Of a stretch of DNA of 64,000 nt, positions 18,784 to 26,962 are shown piece after piece. The stretch is taken from positions 2,506,001 to 2,570,000 of the forward strand of contig NZ_JAYESJ010000001.1 in assembly GCF_034720595.1 (NCBI RefSeq), written 5' to 3'. Source of the DNA: Rhizobium sp. CC-YZS058 (GTDB taxonomy: Bacteria > Pseudomonadota > Alphaproteobacteria > Rhizobiales > Rhizobiaceae). Below the pieces are notes generated by a model that was not told the DNA's origin, did not search any database, and was given only the letters and a program-made list of their open reading frames with translations. Within the stretch, counting starts at the first letter, position 1; each line of letters begins with the position of its first letter. Both the position numbers and the translations under genes were made by a program.

Positions 18784-19824
18784 TTAGAAGTCGCGCTGCA
18801 GGCGAACGAAACCAGACCAGTTTTCGCTGTCGCCGCGGAAGCCAGCTTCTTCGTCGATGTCCGTGTAGTTGACGGTTGCGAGCGTGCGCAGGCCTTCCGT
18901 GATCTGGTAGCCAGCGGTTACGCCAACCTTCCAAGCGTCGCCGTTGCTCCACTCGGAGCCGATACGGTAGTTGCCGAAGTACTGAGCGGCCGGGGTGATG
19001 GTGAACTTTTCGGTTGCCTTGATTGCGTATTCGGCAGCAACGGTCCACTCAGCGCGGTCGTAGTAGTAGTTCGGGTCGGTTGCGTATTCAGCAGCGATGC
19101 CGAGCTTGCCCGGGCCGAGGTCGGCCGTAGCGAGGATGCGGAAAGCAGCTTCTTCAGCGTTCAGGTCGTAGGAAGCGAGGCCGTAGACGTTGAAGCCGGC
19201 AACGGTTGCGCCGAGCTTGGCAGAGAAGCCGACGTTGTCGTTGCTGTCGAGCAGGTTGCCACGGTCAGCAGAGTAGGCACCGCCGTTGTCGATTTCTTCG
19301 ACCGAAACGCCAGCCAGGAACGAACCGCCGTCATAGGTGTAACGGATGGAGTTCTGCAGAGCGCCGAGCGAGGAGTCGAGTTCGTCGGTTTCGCCAGACA
19401 GACCATCGTCCCACCAGCTGTAGAAGTAACCGACGTCTAAGCCAGCGATGTTGATCCATGCGCCGTCGAGGAAGGTATCACCTTCGGTGTCGGCCTGCAG
19501 GTTGATGTAGCCGGTCAGAGCGCCGAATTCGGTGTCGGACTTGGCTTCGAAAGTCAGGTAGCCGCGGGTGTAGGCGTCATAGTCGCCTTCGCCGTTTGCG
19601 CCGTAGGCGTCGTCGTTGAAGCGAACTTCGGTACGAACGTAGCCGCCGATCTTGAGGCAGGTTTCGGTGCCGGGGATGTAGAAGTAGCCGGTGCCGAAGG
19701 CGTCGCAAACGCGGACGTATTCAACTGCTTCCGGCTCGGCAGCGACGATAGCGTCGGCAGCCTGGGCGCCGGAGACTGCTGCGAGAGCTGCAGCGGAGCC
19801 GAGAAGAAGGCTCTTGATGTTCAT
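18784..19824 (-). CDS. Porin, Porin_2 (RopA-like) family
   Basis: The 346-residue outer-membrane porin has a cleavable signal peptide (cleavage predicted after SGAQA), the family's two-cysteine segment CDAFGTGYFYIPGTETCLK and a C-terminal aromatic end (LQRDF) typical of BAM substrates. The ATG at 19824 follows GGAGGT. The frame continues upstream to 20097 but is non-coding in character. It is divergent from two further porins and shares an almost identical start region with the next one. Confidence 0.95.
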   Translation of the reverse strand: MNIKSLLLGSAAALAAVSGAQAADAIVAAEPEAVEYVRVCDAFGTGYFYIPGTETCLKIGGYVRTEVRFNDDAYGANGEGDYDAYTRGYLTFEAKSDTEFGALTGYINLQADTEGDTFLDGAWINIAGLDVGYFYSWWDDGLSGETDELDSSLGALQNSIRYTYDGGSFLAGVSVEEIDNGGAYSADRGNLLDSNDNVGFSAKLGATVAGFNVYGLASYDLNAEEAAFRILATADLGPGKLGIAAEYATDPNYYYDRAEWTVAAEYAIKATEKFTITPAAQYFGNYRIGSEWSNGDAWKVGVTAGYQITEGLRTLATVNYTDIDEEAGFRGDSENWSGFVRLQRDF

Positions 19825-19843
19825 TTCTGACCTCCAGTCAAAA
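19825..19843 (-). promoter_or_regulatory. Hairpin around the ribosome binding site of the leftward porin
   Basis: On the minus strand TTTTGAC pairs with GTCAGAA (7 bp, one U-G) around the loop TGGAG, so the Shine-Dalgarno core lies in the loop, directly before the ATG. It corresponds to the perfect hairpin at 20423-20447 of the paralog, with a U-G pair where the paralog has C-G. Confidence 0.5.
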
Positions 19844-20422
19844 GTTTCAAACGGGTCTGGGTATTTTGCTGAAGGACAGCGTTCCCTGCCCCATCCCCAA
19901 CACTTGAGAAGTTGGACGATCAACCGCCCTTGCTTCCGGAGTTGAAAATACTCGCCCGGCCCGGCGGCGCAATCACCAACTTGCAAGTCCGGTGGCTTTG
20001 GTCGGCCCTTCCCCATGCGCTGTTGCTGAAACGACACAAAATTGCCGCCTGGCGAGCAAACTCTTAACAAGGGGTTAAAAAAATTCAGCGTACGCAAGGC
20101 CTTAGCTAGGCCGAAGCTTGCGCGAGGCTGGTCGGCAAGTGGGCAGAATCGTGGCTTTGCCGGTGCGGATCATCATTTTGAGGCGCAGGTCTGCGCCGCG
20201 CGAGGCCGTCACGGCGCCGATGCGCCGCTCGGTCCGGCCCCAGGTGACGCGGCGACTCGTTCCATTTCGGGCGACGATTCCCCCTTCAAGATCGATTCCC
20301 TTCTCTCCCGATCCTGGGAATCGGCCGGCGATCGGGGAGAGCTCCCACGGCGCTGGGTACGCGCGCGTGCACGCACTACGTTCGCCACCGCTTTCGATTC
20401 AGGGACTTGGGGATTCTGCGGC
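19844..20422. promoter_or_regulatory. Divergent porin intergenic region
   Basis: About 580 bp separate the start regions of two divergent porins. The part near 20030-20090 is AT-rich, with a run of seven A near 20078-20084, and probably holds promoters. No gene is supported. A long spacer is common upstream of osmotically or nutritionally regulated porins, but no specific operator was identified. Confidence 0.45.
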
Positions 20423-20447
20423 CATTTCTGACTGGAGGTCAGAAATG
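20423..20447 (+). promoter_or_regulatory. Perfect hairpin enclosing ribosome binding site and start codon
   Basis: CATTTCTGAC (20423-20432) and GTCAGAAATG (20438-20447) are exact reverse complements, with loop TGGAG. The 3' arm contains the ATG of the porin and the loop presents most of the Shine-Dalgarno sequence. In the mRNA this would hide the start codon in a 10-bp stem. Known for other genes as thermosensor or small-RNA control; function here is inferred. Confidence 0.6.
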
Positions 20448-21431
20448 AATATCAAGAGCCTTCTTCTCGGCTCCGTGGCTGCAATGGCTGCAGTCTCCGG
20501 CGCCCAGGCGGCTGACGCGATCGTCGCTGCCGAGCCGGAACCCGTCGAATACGTCAAGGTCTGCGACGCCTTCGGCAAAGGCTACTTCTACATCCCCGGC
20601 ACCGAAACCTGCCTGAAGCTCAGCGGCTACGTCCGCACGCAGCTGTCCTTCAAGGCAGACGGCTACGGCATCAACGGCAAGGGCGACTACGACGCAGCGT
20701 CCAAGGCCACCTTCAACGTCGAGGCCAAGTCCGACACCGAATTCGGCGCGCTGACCGGCTATATCAACGTCGAACTGAAGGACACCGGGGACGTCAATCT
20801 CGATGGCGCCTGGATCAATGTCGCCGGCTTCGACGTCGGTTACTTCTACAACTGGTGGGATGACGGCATCAACGGCGACGGCATGAGCCTCGGTTCGTCC
20901 CGCACGCTCCAGAACGCGATCCGCTACACCTATGATGGCGGCGGCTTCACGGCCGGTGCGGCTGTTGAAGAACTGGTCACCACCAACGCCAGCAGCAATG
21001 ACGACATCGGCCTTTCCGGCAAACTCGGCTACGCGGTCGGCGGCGTCTCGGCCTGGGTCATCGCCTCCTACGACTTCGATGCCGACGAAGCCGCCTTCAA
21101 GGGCAAGTTCTCGGCTGATGTCGGCCCCGGCACCTTCCAGCTCGCCGGCGTCTATGCGGATGATCCGAGCTACTACTGGAGCACTGCCGAATGGACCATC
21201 GCCGGCTCCTACTCGGTCAAGGCCACGGACAAGCTGACCATCACCCCGGCCGTTCAGTACTTCAGCGACTACGGCTTCACCCCCGGCCACGAAGCCTGGC
21301 AGACCAGCCTGACCGCCGGCTACCAGCTGACCGAAGGTCTCCGCACGCTCGCATCCGTCAAGTACTTCGACGAAGACGGCCCGAACAACGACCAGTGGAC
21401 CGGCTTCCTGCGCCTGCAGCGCGACTTCTAA
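20445..21431 (+). CDS. Porin, Porin_2 (RopA-like) family
   Basis: The 328-residue porin is a paralog of its neighbours, with signal peptide MNIKSLLLGSVAAMAAVSG, the CDAFGKGYFYIPGTETC segment and the terminal LQRDF. The ATG at 20445 lies after GGAGG and inside the hairpin described separately. The frame runs upstream to 20118 but is not coding. Downstream, a UUCG hairpin and a 75-bp spacer lead into a third porin on the same strand. Confidence 0.95.
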   Translation: MNIKSLLLGSVAAMAAVSGAQAADAIVAAEPEPVEYVKVCDAFGKGYFYIPGTETCLKLSGYVRTQLSFKADGYGINGKGDYDAASKATFNVEAKSDTEFGALTGYINVELKDTGDVNLDGAWINVAGFDVGYFYNWWDDGINGDGMSLGSSRTLQNAIRYTYDGGGFTAGAAVEELVTTNASSNDDIGLSGKLGYAVGGVSAWVIASYDFDADEAAFKGKFSADVGPGTFQLAGVYADDPSYYWSTAEWTIAGSYSVKATDKLTITPAVQYFSDYGFTPGHEAWQTSLTAGYQLTEGLRTLASVKYFDEDGPNNDQWTGFLRLQRDF

Positions 21432-21451
21432 GCCAGACGACTCTGCGTGAA

Positions 21452-21475
21452 TCACCCCCGCTTCGGCGGGGGTGA
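21452..21475 (+). terminator. UUCG-loop hairpin between tandem porins
   Basis: TCACCCCCGC and GCGGGGGTGA form a 10-bp stem closed by a C-UUCG-G tetraloop, an unusually stable combination. No U tract follows (the next bases are CAACAACAATAACC), so it is more likely a partial attenuator or 3'-end stabiliser within a two-porin transcript than a full terminator. Confidence 0.6.
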
Positions 21476-21506
21476 CAACAACAATAACCAATCCAGAGGT
21501 CATGAA

Positions 21507-22493
21507 ATGAACTTCAAGAGCCTCCTCCTTAGCTCTGCTGCCGCCTTGGCCACCATGACGAGTGCCCAGGCTGCCGACGCGATCGTCGCCGCAGAGCCCG
21601 AAGCAGCTGACTATGTGCGCGTGTGTGATGCCTACGGACCGGGCTATTTCTTCATTCCCGGCACGGAAACCTGCCTCGGCATGAGCGGTTTCATTCGCTC
21701 GCAGATCAATTATTCGGAAGACAGCTACGGCATCGACGGCAAGGGCGACCTTGACGCGAAGGCCAAGGCCTATTTGACCGTCGAATCCTACAGCGAGACC
21801 GACTACGGCACCTTGCTCGGGACCATCGATATCATCGCACCGGACAAGGACAGTCTTTCGCTCGACGATGCGTGGATCAACATCGCCGGGTTCGACATCG
21901 GTTATTTCTACGGTTTCTGGGGCGACGATCCTCTCGGGGATGTTGATACCACGTCCGATCGGACGGGGCAGAACGGGATCCGCTATGTCTATGAGGCCAA
22001 CAACTGGACCGCTGGCGCCTCGATCGAAGAGCTCATCGACAGCAACACGTCAAGCAACGACGACATCGGCGTGAGCGGCAAGATCGGCTATTCCGTCGAA
22101 GACGGGATCTCCGTTTGGGGACTGGCCTCCTATGATTTCGATGCCGATCGGCCTGCCTTCAAGGGCATGATTTCGACGGATATCGGAAATGGCACATGGG
22201 AACTCTCCGCCGTCTACGCCGAAAATCCCAATTATTACTGGAGCACGTCGAAGTGGTCGTTCACGACCGACTACAAGTTCAACGTCACGGATAAGCTCTT
22301 CATTCTCCCGGGCTTTCAGTACTACGGCGATTACGACTTCGAGAGCGGCAAGAACGCCTATTACGGCAGCTTGCAGGTCGGCTACCAGATCACCGATGGC
22401 CTGAAGACGCTGGCGGATATTGCCTATCTCGACCCGGATGGTCCGGGAAATCACGAGCTTTCGGGCTTCCTCCGCCTGCAGCGCTCCTTCTAA
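21507..22493 (+). CDS. Porin, Porin_2 family, third paralog
   Basis: The 328-residue porin has signal peptide MNFKSLLLSSAAALATMTS, the segment CDAYGPGYFFIPGTETC and C-terminal LQRSF. It is more diverged from the other two than they are from each other, with different strands in the middle of the barrel (for example TLLGTIDIIAPDKDS). AGAGGT precedes the ATG. It lacks the start-codon hairpin of the second copy. Probably partly co-transcribed with the upstream porin. Confidence 0.94.
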   Translation: MNFKSLLLSSAAALATMTSAQAADAIVAAEPEAADYVRVCDAYGPGYFFIPGTETCLGMSGFIRSQINYSEDSYGIDGKGDLDAKAKAYLTVESYSETDYGTLLGTIDIIAPDKDSLSLDDAWINIAGFDIGYFYGFWGDDPLGDVDTTSDRTGQNGIRYVYEANNWTAGASIEELIDSNTSSNDDIGVSGKIGYSVEDGISVWGLASYDFDADRPAFKGMISTDIGNGTWELSAVYAENPNYYWSTSKWSFTTDYKFNVTDKLFILPGFQYYGDYDFESGKNAYYGSLQVGYQITDGLKTLADIAYLDPDGPGNHELSGFLRLQRSF

Positions 22494-22862
22494 GGCGCGC
22501 CCCGCTTAACCTGCCCTCCTCGTTCGCGAGGATGGCTTCGCAAACTTCAGCCTGCAGTCCTCGCGGACTGTGGGCCTTGCGGTGTTGGAGTTTTGAGATT
22601 AAGCATTCGCTTCATGACGCATGTTTCACGCAGAGCTGAGAGCCTGGACGCTTCCTAGCTCTGCCATCCGAAGCCGGAGCCCTCCGCTCCCCGATACGAC
22701 CTGACCCGGTCTCGCGCGAGTCCGGGAAGGAGCCCCTGCGTCCTGCGGCAATGGAGACACCGCCGCCGCACGGCCGCCCATCCCGGCCCGCTGCCCGTGC
22801 AGCCTCGGCCGGTGCATCGAATGGCCGGCGGTCGGCGCGTCCTGCGCGCCTCCCCGGTGAAC
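22494..22862. other. Intergenic region after the porin cluster
   Basis: No gene or clear terminator with a U tract was seen. The stretch leads into the tandem repeat array upstream of the recombinase. Frames present in the track of this region read through repeats and show no ribosome binding site. Confidence 0.35.
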
Positions 22863-22980
22863 TGCCAGTGTTGCGGGTCTTCTCGCAGCCGAATTGCCAG
22901 ACCTGCGGCGTCGCCCGCAGCCCCTTGCCAGACCTGCGGGCTCGCCCGCGCCCCTTGCCAACATGCGGATTGCCCGCAGC
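22863..22980. repeat. Four imperfect tandem repeats before the recombinase
   Basis: Four units begin with TGCCA at 22863, 22895, 22926 and 22956 (spacing 32, 31 and 30 bp). The consensus is TGCCAGACCTGCGGG then CTCGCCCGCAGCCCCT, so most units carry an internal imperfect inverted repeat (TGCGG/CCGCA). The array ends 17 bp before the recombinase start, where a promoter, operator or recombinase-binding site would be expected. Confidence 0.7.
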
Positions 22981-22997
22981 ATGATGGAGACATACGG

Positions 22998-23948
22998 ATG
23001 ACGTTCAGCGAGACCCTGTCGGCCCCTTCGACATTCGGTGCCTTGCCCGGCCTCACCTATCGGCTGCATGCCGGGGGTCAGGATGCGCCGCGCACCCATA
23101 CGCTCCTCACCCTGCTCGATCGCTATGGCGAGACGCTGTGGGAGGCGGGCCGCCATCGCGACAATGTCGTCGCCTTCCTCCATGATCTCTATGCCATGAT
23201 GCCGAGAAAGGAGTTCTCCCGCTTCGGCCAGGAGGATCTCGACCGGCTGATTTCCGCACTCCGGCTCAAGGGCAACAGCAATGCCACGATCAACCGCAAG
23301 ATCTCGGCGCTGAGCAAGCTTTTGCGCAAGGCGCAGAAGATGGGCGACATTCCGAGCCTGCCGGATTTCTCCCGCCAAAAGGAGCGGGCCGGCCGCATCC
23401 GCTTTCTCGAAATCGAGGAAGAGGATCGGCTGTTTTCGGCAATCGGCGCGCGCTCAGAGCTTTACCGCAGGCTTTGCATCTTCCTGGTGGATACCGGCGC
23501 GCGGCTGGGCGAGGCGCTGGGCCTGCGTTGGAACGATGTCCAGGGCGCGCTTGCCACCTTCTGGATCACCAAATCCGGGCGCAGCCGCTCCGTGCCGCTC
23601 ACCCGCCGGGCGCTGGAGGCGATCGGCGCGGCGCGCGGGCGCGGACTCGGGCCCTTTGCGGGCATCGATCCGCAGCAATTTCGCGCAGTCTGGAAACAGG
23701 CGAAGGAAGAGGCCGGCTTTTTCGAGGACAAGGATCTGGTGCCGCATGTGCTGCGCCATACCTGCGCGTCGCGGCTGGTGCGCGGCGGCATCGATATTCG
23801 CCGCGTGCAGATGTGGCTCGGCCACCAGACCCTGCAGATGACCATGCGCTATGCCCACCTCGCCTCCGCCGATCTCGCTCTCTGCGTGCCGGTGCTGGAA
23901 CGCTCCGGCCCCTTGGCCGGACCGAACGCGAAAAGCCGGCGCCGTTGA
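22998..23948 (+). CDS. Tyrosine-type site-specific recombinase/integrase
   Basis: The 316-residue protein has an N-terminal SAM-like core-binding domain (about 25-125) and a C-terminal catalytic domain with the expected residues: Arg in DTGARLGEAL, Lys in WITKSGRSR, His and Arg in HVLRHTCAS, His in WLGHQTL and the nucleophilic Tyr in MRYAHL. The protein is therefore probably active. The ATG at 22998 follows GGAG at eight bases; the frame upstream to 22797 crosses the repeat array and is Cys/Pro-rich, so it is not believed. It resembles solitary chromosomal recombinases rather than XerC/D. No flanking phage or element genes are seen. Confidence 0.9.
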   Translation: MTFSETLSAPSTFGALPGLTYRLHAGGQDAPRTHTLLTLLDRYGETLWEAGRHRDNVVAFLHDLYAMMPRKEFSRFGQEDLDRLISALRLKGNSNATINRKISALSKLLRKAQKMGDIPSLPDFSRQKERAGRIRFLEIEEEDRLFSAIGARSELYRRLCIFLVDTGARLGEALGLRWNDVQGALATFWITKSGRSRSVPLTRRALEAIGAARGRGLGPFAGIDPQQFRAVWKQAKEEAGFFEDKDLVPHVLRHTCASRLVRGGIDIRRVQMWLGHQTLQMTMRYAHLASADLALCVPVLERSGPLAGPNAKSRRR

Positions 23949-24081
23949 GGCACCGGCTCTCGGCCGAGAGACAGGATCCCGGAAACAGGGTCCCCCGGAA
24001 GGCCTGCCGTTCGGTCGACCGGCGCCTGCGAGCCTGTCGCAAGCCTCCGCTCGGCTTGGGAGGGTGGCAGGCCGTGGCGCG

Positions 24082-24591
24082 TCAGATCTTGGCGGTCGCG
24101 CCCGCTTCCTTCAGCGCCGCGAAACGCATGGTCACCATGCGCAGATTGTCGTTCAGCCAGGCGGCCATGGCGCGCTCTTCGTCGAGATTGGCGGTCAGCG
24201 GCGCTACGGCGGCGGGGAACCCGCCCAGTTCCGCCACGGTGATCAGCGAGCGATAGGCGGCGATCTCGAAATTCTCGAAGGCGTAATTGGCGAAGGAGTT
24301 CTTCAAAATTTCGTCGCCCGCCACCGTGTGACCAAGCGCGGCCATGGAGCCGGTCAGCGACAGCGCCATGTCCTTCAGCGTCGAATGATCTTCCGAAAGG
24401 CTGTCGAGCACGGTCTCGATCCGGGTGATCTGCCCTTCGGTTTCGCGGATGTGCTGCTCCAGCTTGGCGGCAACCTCCGGATAGTTTTCGATGCGCGCGA
24501 CCTGCGGCTTCATGATCGACAGCGCCTGGTTTTCCATGGCGTGGGCATTCTTCAGACCGGTTACGAAAATCGTTCTCACATCAGTGGCCAT
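24082..24591 (-). CDS. Ferritin-like DUF892 (YciE/YciF) protein
   Basis: The 169-residue protein belongs to the DUF892 family, four-helix-bundle ferritin-like proteins linked to stress responses. Expected conserved residues are visible: the N-terminal LKNAHAMENQAL, ETEGQITRIE and the AFENFEIAAYRSLITVAE helix with paired Glu/His positions that could bind a di-metal site. It converges on the recombinase gene and is divergent from the DoxX gene. Confidence 0.9.
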   Translation of the reverse strand: MATDVRTIFVTGLKNAHAMENQALSIMKPQVARIENYPEVAAKLEQHIRETEGQITRIETVLDSLSEDHSTLKDMALSLTGSMAALGHTVAGDEILKNSFANYAFENFEIAAYRSLITVAELGGFPAAVAPLTANLDEERAMAAWLNDNLRMVTMRFAALKEAGATAKI

Positions 24592-24764
24592 GCGGCGTCT
24601 CCTCGCGTGGTGTTGGATCGAAGGGTCGAGCGCTCCGAACAGGGCGCGTGCCGAATGGTTCCAGCCTGATCCCGGCCGAGCGGTGAACCATCCCGGTCCG
24701 CCAGCGTAGAAAGCGTTGCCGCCATGGCGTCCGGTCCACGGCCCTTGCCTTCAGGATTGCCACC

Positions 24765-25190
24765 ATGCCCCTTCCCGCCGCTCCCGCCGTCCGCACCCGC
24801 GAGACGCATCCGCTGTCGCGCTTTCTTCTCGCGGGCTTCTACGCCTTGGCCGGGCTCGGCCACTTCGTCTTCGCAGATGCACTGGTGACGATCGTCCCGG
24901 CCGCCGTGCCCTTTGCCCGCGCGATCGTGCTCCTCACCGGGCTGTTCGAGCTTCTCGCCGCCGTCCTTCTGCTGGTCCCTTCGAAAAAGCTTCGCGCCCT
25001 CGCGGCCATCGGCCTGGCGCTCTATGCCGTGGCCGTCTATCCCGCCAATATCCAGCACATGCTGAACGACCTTGCCTCCCCGACCGGCGGGCTGGGGCTC
25101 TGGTACCACCTCCCCCGGCTGGCGCTGCAGCCGCTCCTCGTTCTCTGGCCGCTCCAGGCCTGCGGCCTCCTCCGCCGGTTTCGCCGATAA
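24765..25190 (+). CDS. DoxX-like membrane protein
   Basis: The 141-residue protein has four predicted membrane helices (around LLAGFYALAGLGHFVF, ARAIVLLTGLFELLAAVLLLV, LAAIGLALYAVAVYPANI, and LALQPLLVLWPLQACGLL). The HMLNDLA and GLWYHLPRLALQPLLVLW segments are typical of the DoxX/DUF417-like families. Function is not established; the position next to a DUF892 gene fits a stress context but this is inference. Confidence 0.82.
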   Translation: MPLPAAPAVRTRETHPLSRFLLAGFYALAGLGHFVFADALVTIVPAAVPFARAIVLLTGLFELLAAVLLLVPSKKLRALAAIGLALYAVAVYPANIQHMLNDLASPTGGLGLWYHLPRLALQPLLVLWPLQACGLLRRFRR

Positions 25191-25192
25191 GC

Positions 25193-25225
25193 AAAAACCC
25201 TTCCGCGCGTCGGCGCGAAAGGGTT
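25193..25225 (-). terminator. Intrinsic terminator of the small minus-strand gene
   Basis: AACCCTT plus CGCGC pair with GCGCG plus AAGGGTT with one mismatch, around a four-base loop. On the minus strand the stem is followed by TTTTT. It lies 56 bp past the stop of the 117-aa gene. Confidence 0.8.
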
Positions 25226-25280
25226 CCGGTGTTCACCAGCCTATCAAAAACCGGGTGCGAGCCCCGGACTACGTCCGACC

Positions 25281-25634
25281 TCAGCGGGTCCGGCCGAACA
25301 GCCAGGCAGCGGCCGCGACGATTGCTGCGGCGGCAAGGGGCCGCTCGCGCACGCTGCGGGCGAGATCGGTCACATAGGCATCCACCGTCGCGCCGGCATC
25401 GGCCGCGCTGCGCGGACGCGCACGACCGCGCGATTCGCCCGACCAGCGCGAACCGGGCCGGTCTGCCGTGTGCCGCGTCGGGCCCGTCGTGCCGGTGGCG
25501 GCGATCGGGTCGGAGGCCGGGAACGTGTCTTTCAGCGCATCTTCGAGGTCGCCGGCGCCTCCATTGGCCGCCTGCCGTTCCTTCTCGCGCCGGATCGATT
25601 GTACGGCCGGCGAAACGTCGCCCTGGTTCATCAT
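25281..25634 (-). CDS. Small stress-type protein with C-terminal membrane helix
   Basis: The 117-residue protein contains the motif LEDALKDTFPASDP (residues 30-43), seen in many short rhizobial and sphingomonad proteins of unknown role, and ends in VRERPLAAAAIVAAAAWLFG, a hydrophobic anchor resembling ElaB/YqjD (DUF883) ribosome-associated membrane proteins. GGGAGA precedes the first of two adjacent ATGs. A long minus-strand frame continues upstream but is the shadow of ackA. Downstream of ackA, so probably a separate transcript. Confidence 0.75.
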   Translation of the reverse strand: MMNQGDVSPAVQSIRREKERQAANGGAGDLEDALKDTFPASDPIAATGTTGPTRHTADRPGSRWSGESRGRARPRSAADAGATVDAYVTDLARSVRERPLAAAAIVAAAAWLFGRTR

Positions 25635-25723
25635 GATCAGTCTCCCTGTTTCTCTGGCCGAAGAACACGTTTCCCTGAGGGAAGGTTCCGCAGAGAGCTG
25701 TGCAAGACCGGCAAAACCCTCGC

Positions 25724-26962
25724 TCACGCTTCGGCAGCCACAGCCGGGTCGACGCTCCGGTCCCGTAGACTGCGGGCCGCCCGGGCAATCACTTGTTCCT
25801 CGTTGGTGGGGATAACCAGAACGATGCGGGTTGCCCCCCTGCACGAGATCACCCTCTCGCCCGCCGCATTGCGCTCCGGGTCGAGCGCGACGCCCATCCA
25901 GCCGAGCCCCTCGCAGATCAGGGCGCGAACCCGCCACGCGTTCTCGCCAATGCCGCCGCAAAACACCAAGGCATCGAGCCCGCCGAGTGCCGCCGCCATG
26001 GCGGCGATCTCCCTCTGGCAGCGTGCGACGAAATAGGCGATCGCCTCTGCCGCCTCCGCACTCCCCGCCGCCTCCAGCTGCCGCATGTCGTTGGACAGAC
26101 CGGAAAGACCGAGCAGACCGGACTCCCGATAAAGGAGATCGGACACCGCCTCGGCGCTCAAGCCCTTCTGCTGCAGAAGATAAAGCAGAACCCCCGGATC
26201 GATCTGTCCGCAGCGCGTGCCCATCGCCAAGCCGTCCAGCGGCGAAAATCCCATGGTGGAGGCGATGGACCGGCCGCCCTGCAGGGCACAGAGCGAGGCG
26301 CCATTGCCGAGATGCGCCACGACGACGCGCCCGGCCGCCACTGCCGGCACTTCCTCCGCCAAGAGGCCGGCCACCCACTCGTAGCTCAGCCCATGAAAGC
26401 CGTAGCGCCGCAGGCCCTCGGCGAAAAAGCGCCGCGGCAGGGCGAAGGTCTGGTTGATGAAGGGCTGGTCGCGGTGAAAGGCCGTATCGAAACAGGCGAC
26501 CTGCGGCACGCCCGGAAAGGCCGCAAGGGCCGCGCGAATGCCGGCCAGATTGTGCGGCTGATGCAGCGGCGCGAAGGGGGAAAGCGCCTCGAGCTCGGCC
26601 AGCAAGTCGCCGTCCACCCGGGCCGGCCCGCGCCGTTTCGCCCCGCCATGCACCACCCGGTGCCCGATCGCCTGCAGCTGTAGATCCGGCCAGCGCCGCA
26701 ACAGCGCGGCCATGATCGCCTCCATCGCCGCCGCATGGCTGGCGGCGAGGCCCTGCACAGCCCCCTGTTCCTGCGTCACGCCAGCGGCAGGGTCTGCGCC
26801 AAGGGCCAGCGCCTGCCCGGATGCGTCTTTCAGAATAAGCCTTCCCTCCGGCCCGATCCTGTCGGCAAGGGCTGTGGCAAGCGGCGTCTCGCCCTCGGCC
26901 GGGTAGAGCGAAACCTTTAAGGAGGACGAACCGGCATTGAGCGTCAGAACCGCCGCCGTCAT
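25724..26962 (-). CDS. ackA: Acetate/propionate kinase
   Basis: The 412-residue enzyme interconverts acetate plus ATP and acetyl phosphate plus ADP. Family motifs are intact: LTLNAGSSSLKVSLY at the N-terminus, the FDTAFH segment, GFSPLDGLAMGTRCGQIDP and IPTNEEQVIAR near the C-terminus. Its start overlaps the stop of the upstream phosphotransacetylase gene by four bases (ATGA), so the two are co-translated. In Sinorhizobium this pair responds to phosphate starvation; whether that holds here is unknown. Confidence 0.96.
   Translation of the reverse strand: MTAAVLTLNAGSSSLKVSLYPAEGETPLATALADRIGPEGRLILKDASGQALALGADPAAGVTQEQGAVQGLAASHAAAMEAIMAALLRRWPDLQLQAIGHRVVHGGAKRRGPARVDGDLLAELEALSPFAPLHQPHNLAGIRAALAAFPGVPQVACFDTAFHRDQPFINQTFALPRRFFAEGLRRYGFHGLSYEWVAGLLAEEVPAVAAGRVVVAHLGNGASLCALQGGRSIASTMGFSPLDGLAMGTRCGQIDPGVLLYLLQQKGLSAEAVSDLLYRESGLLGLSGLSNDMRQLEAAGSAEAAEAIAYFVARCQREIAAMAAALGGLDALVFCGGIGENAWRVRALICEGLGWMGVALDPERNAAGERVISCRGATRIVLVIPTNEEQVIARAARSLRDRSVDPAVAAEA

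Noticed and set aside
22797-22997. 67-residue Cys-rich N-terminal extension of the recombinase
   Set aside because: It is the translation of the tandem repeat array; the ATG at 22998 has the ribosome binding site and the family-like start.
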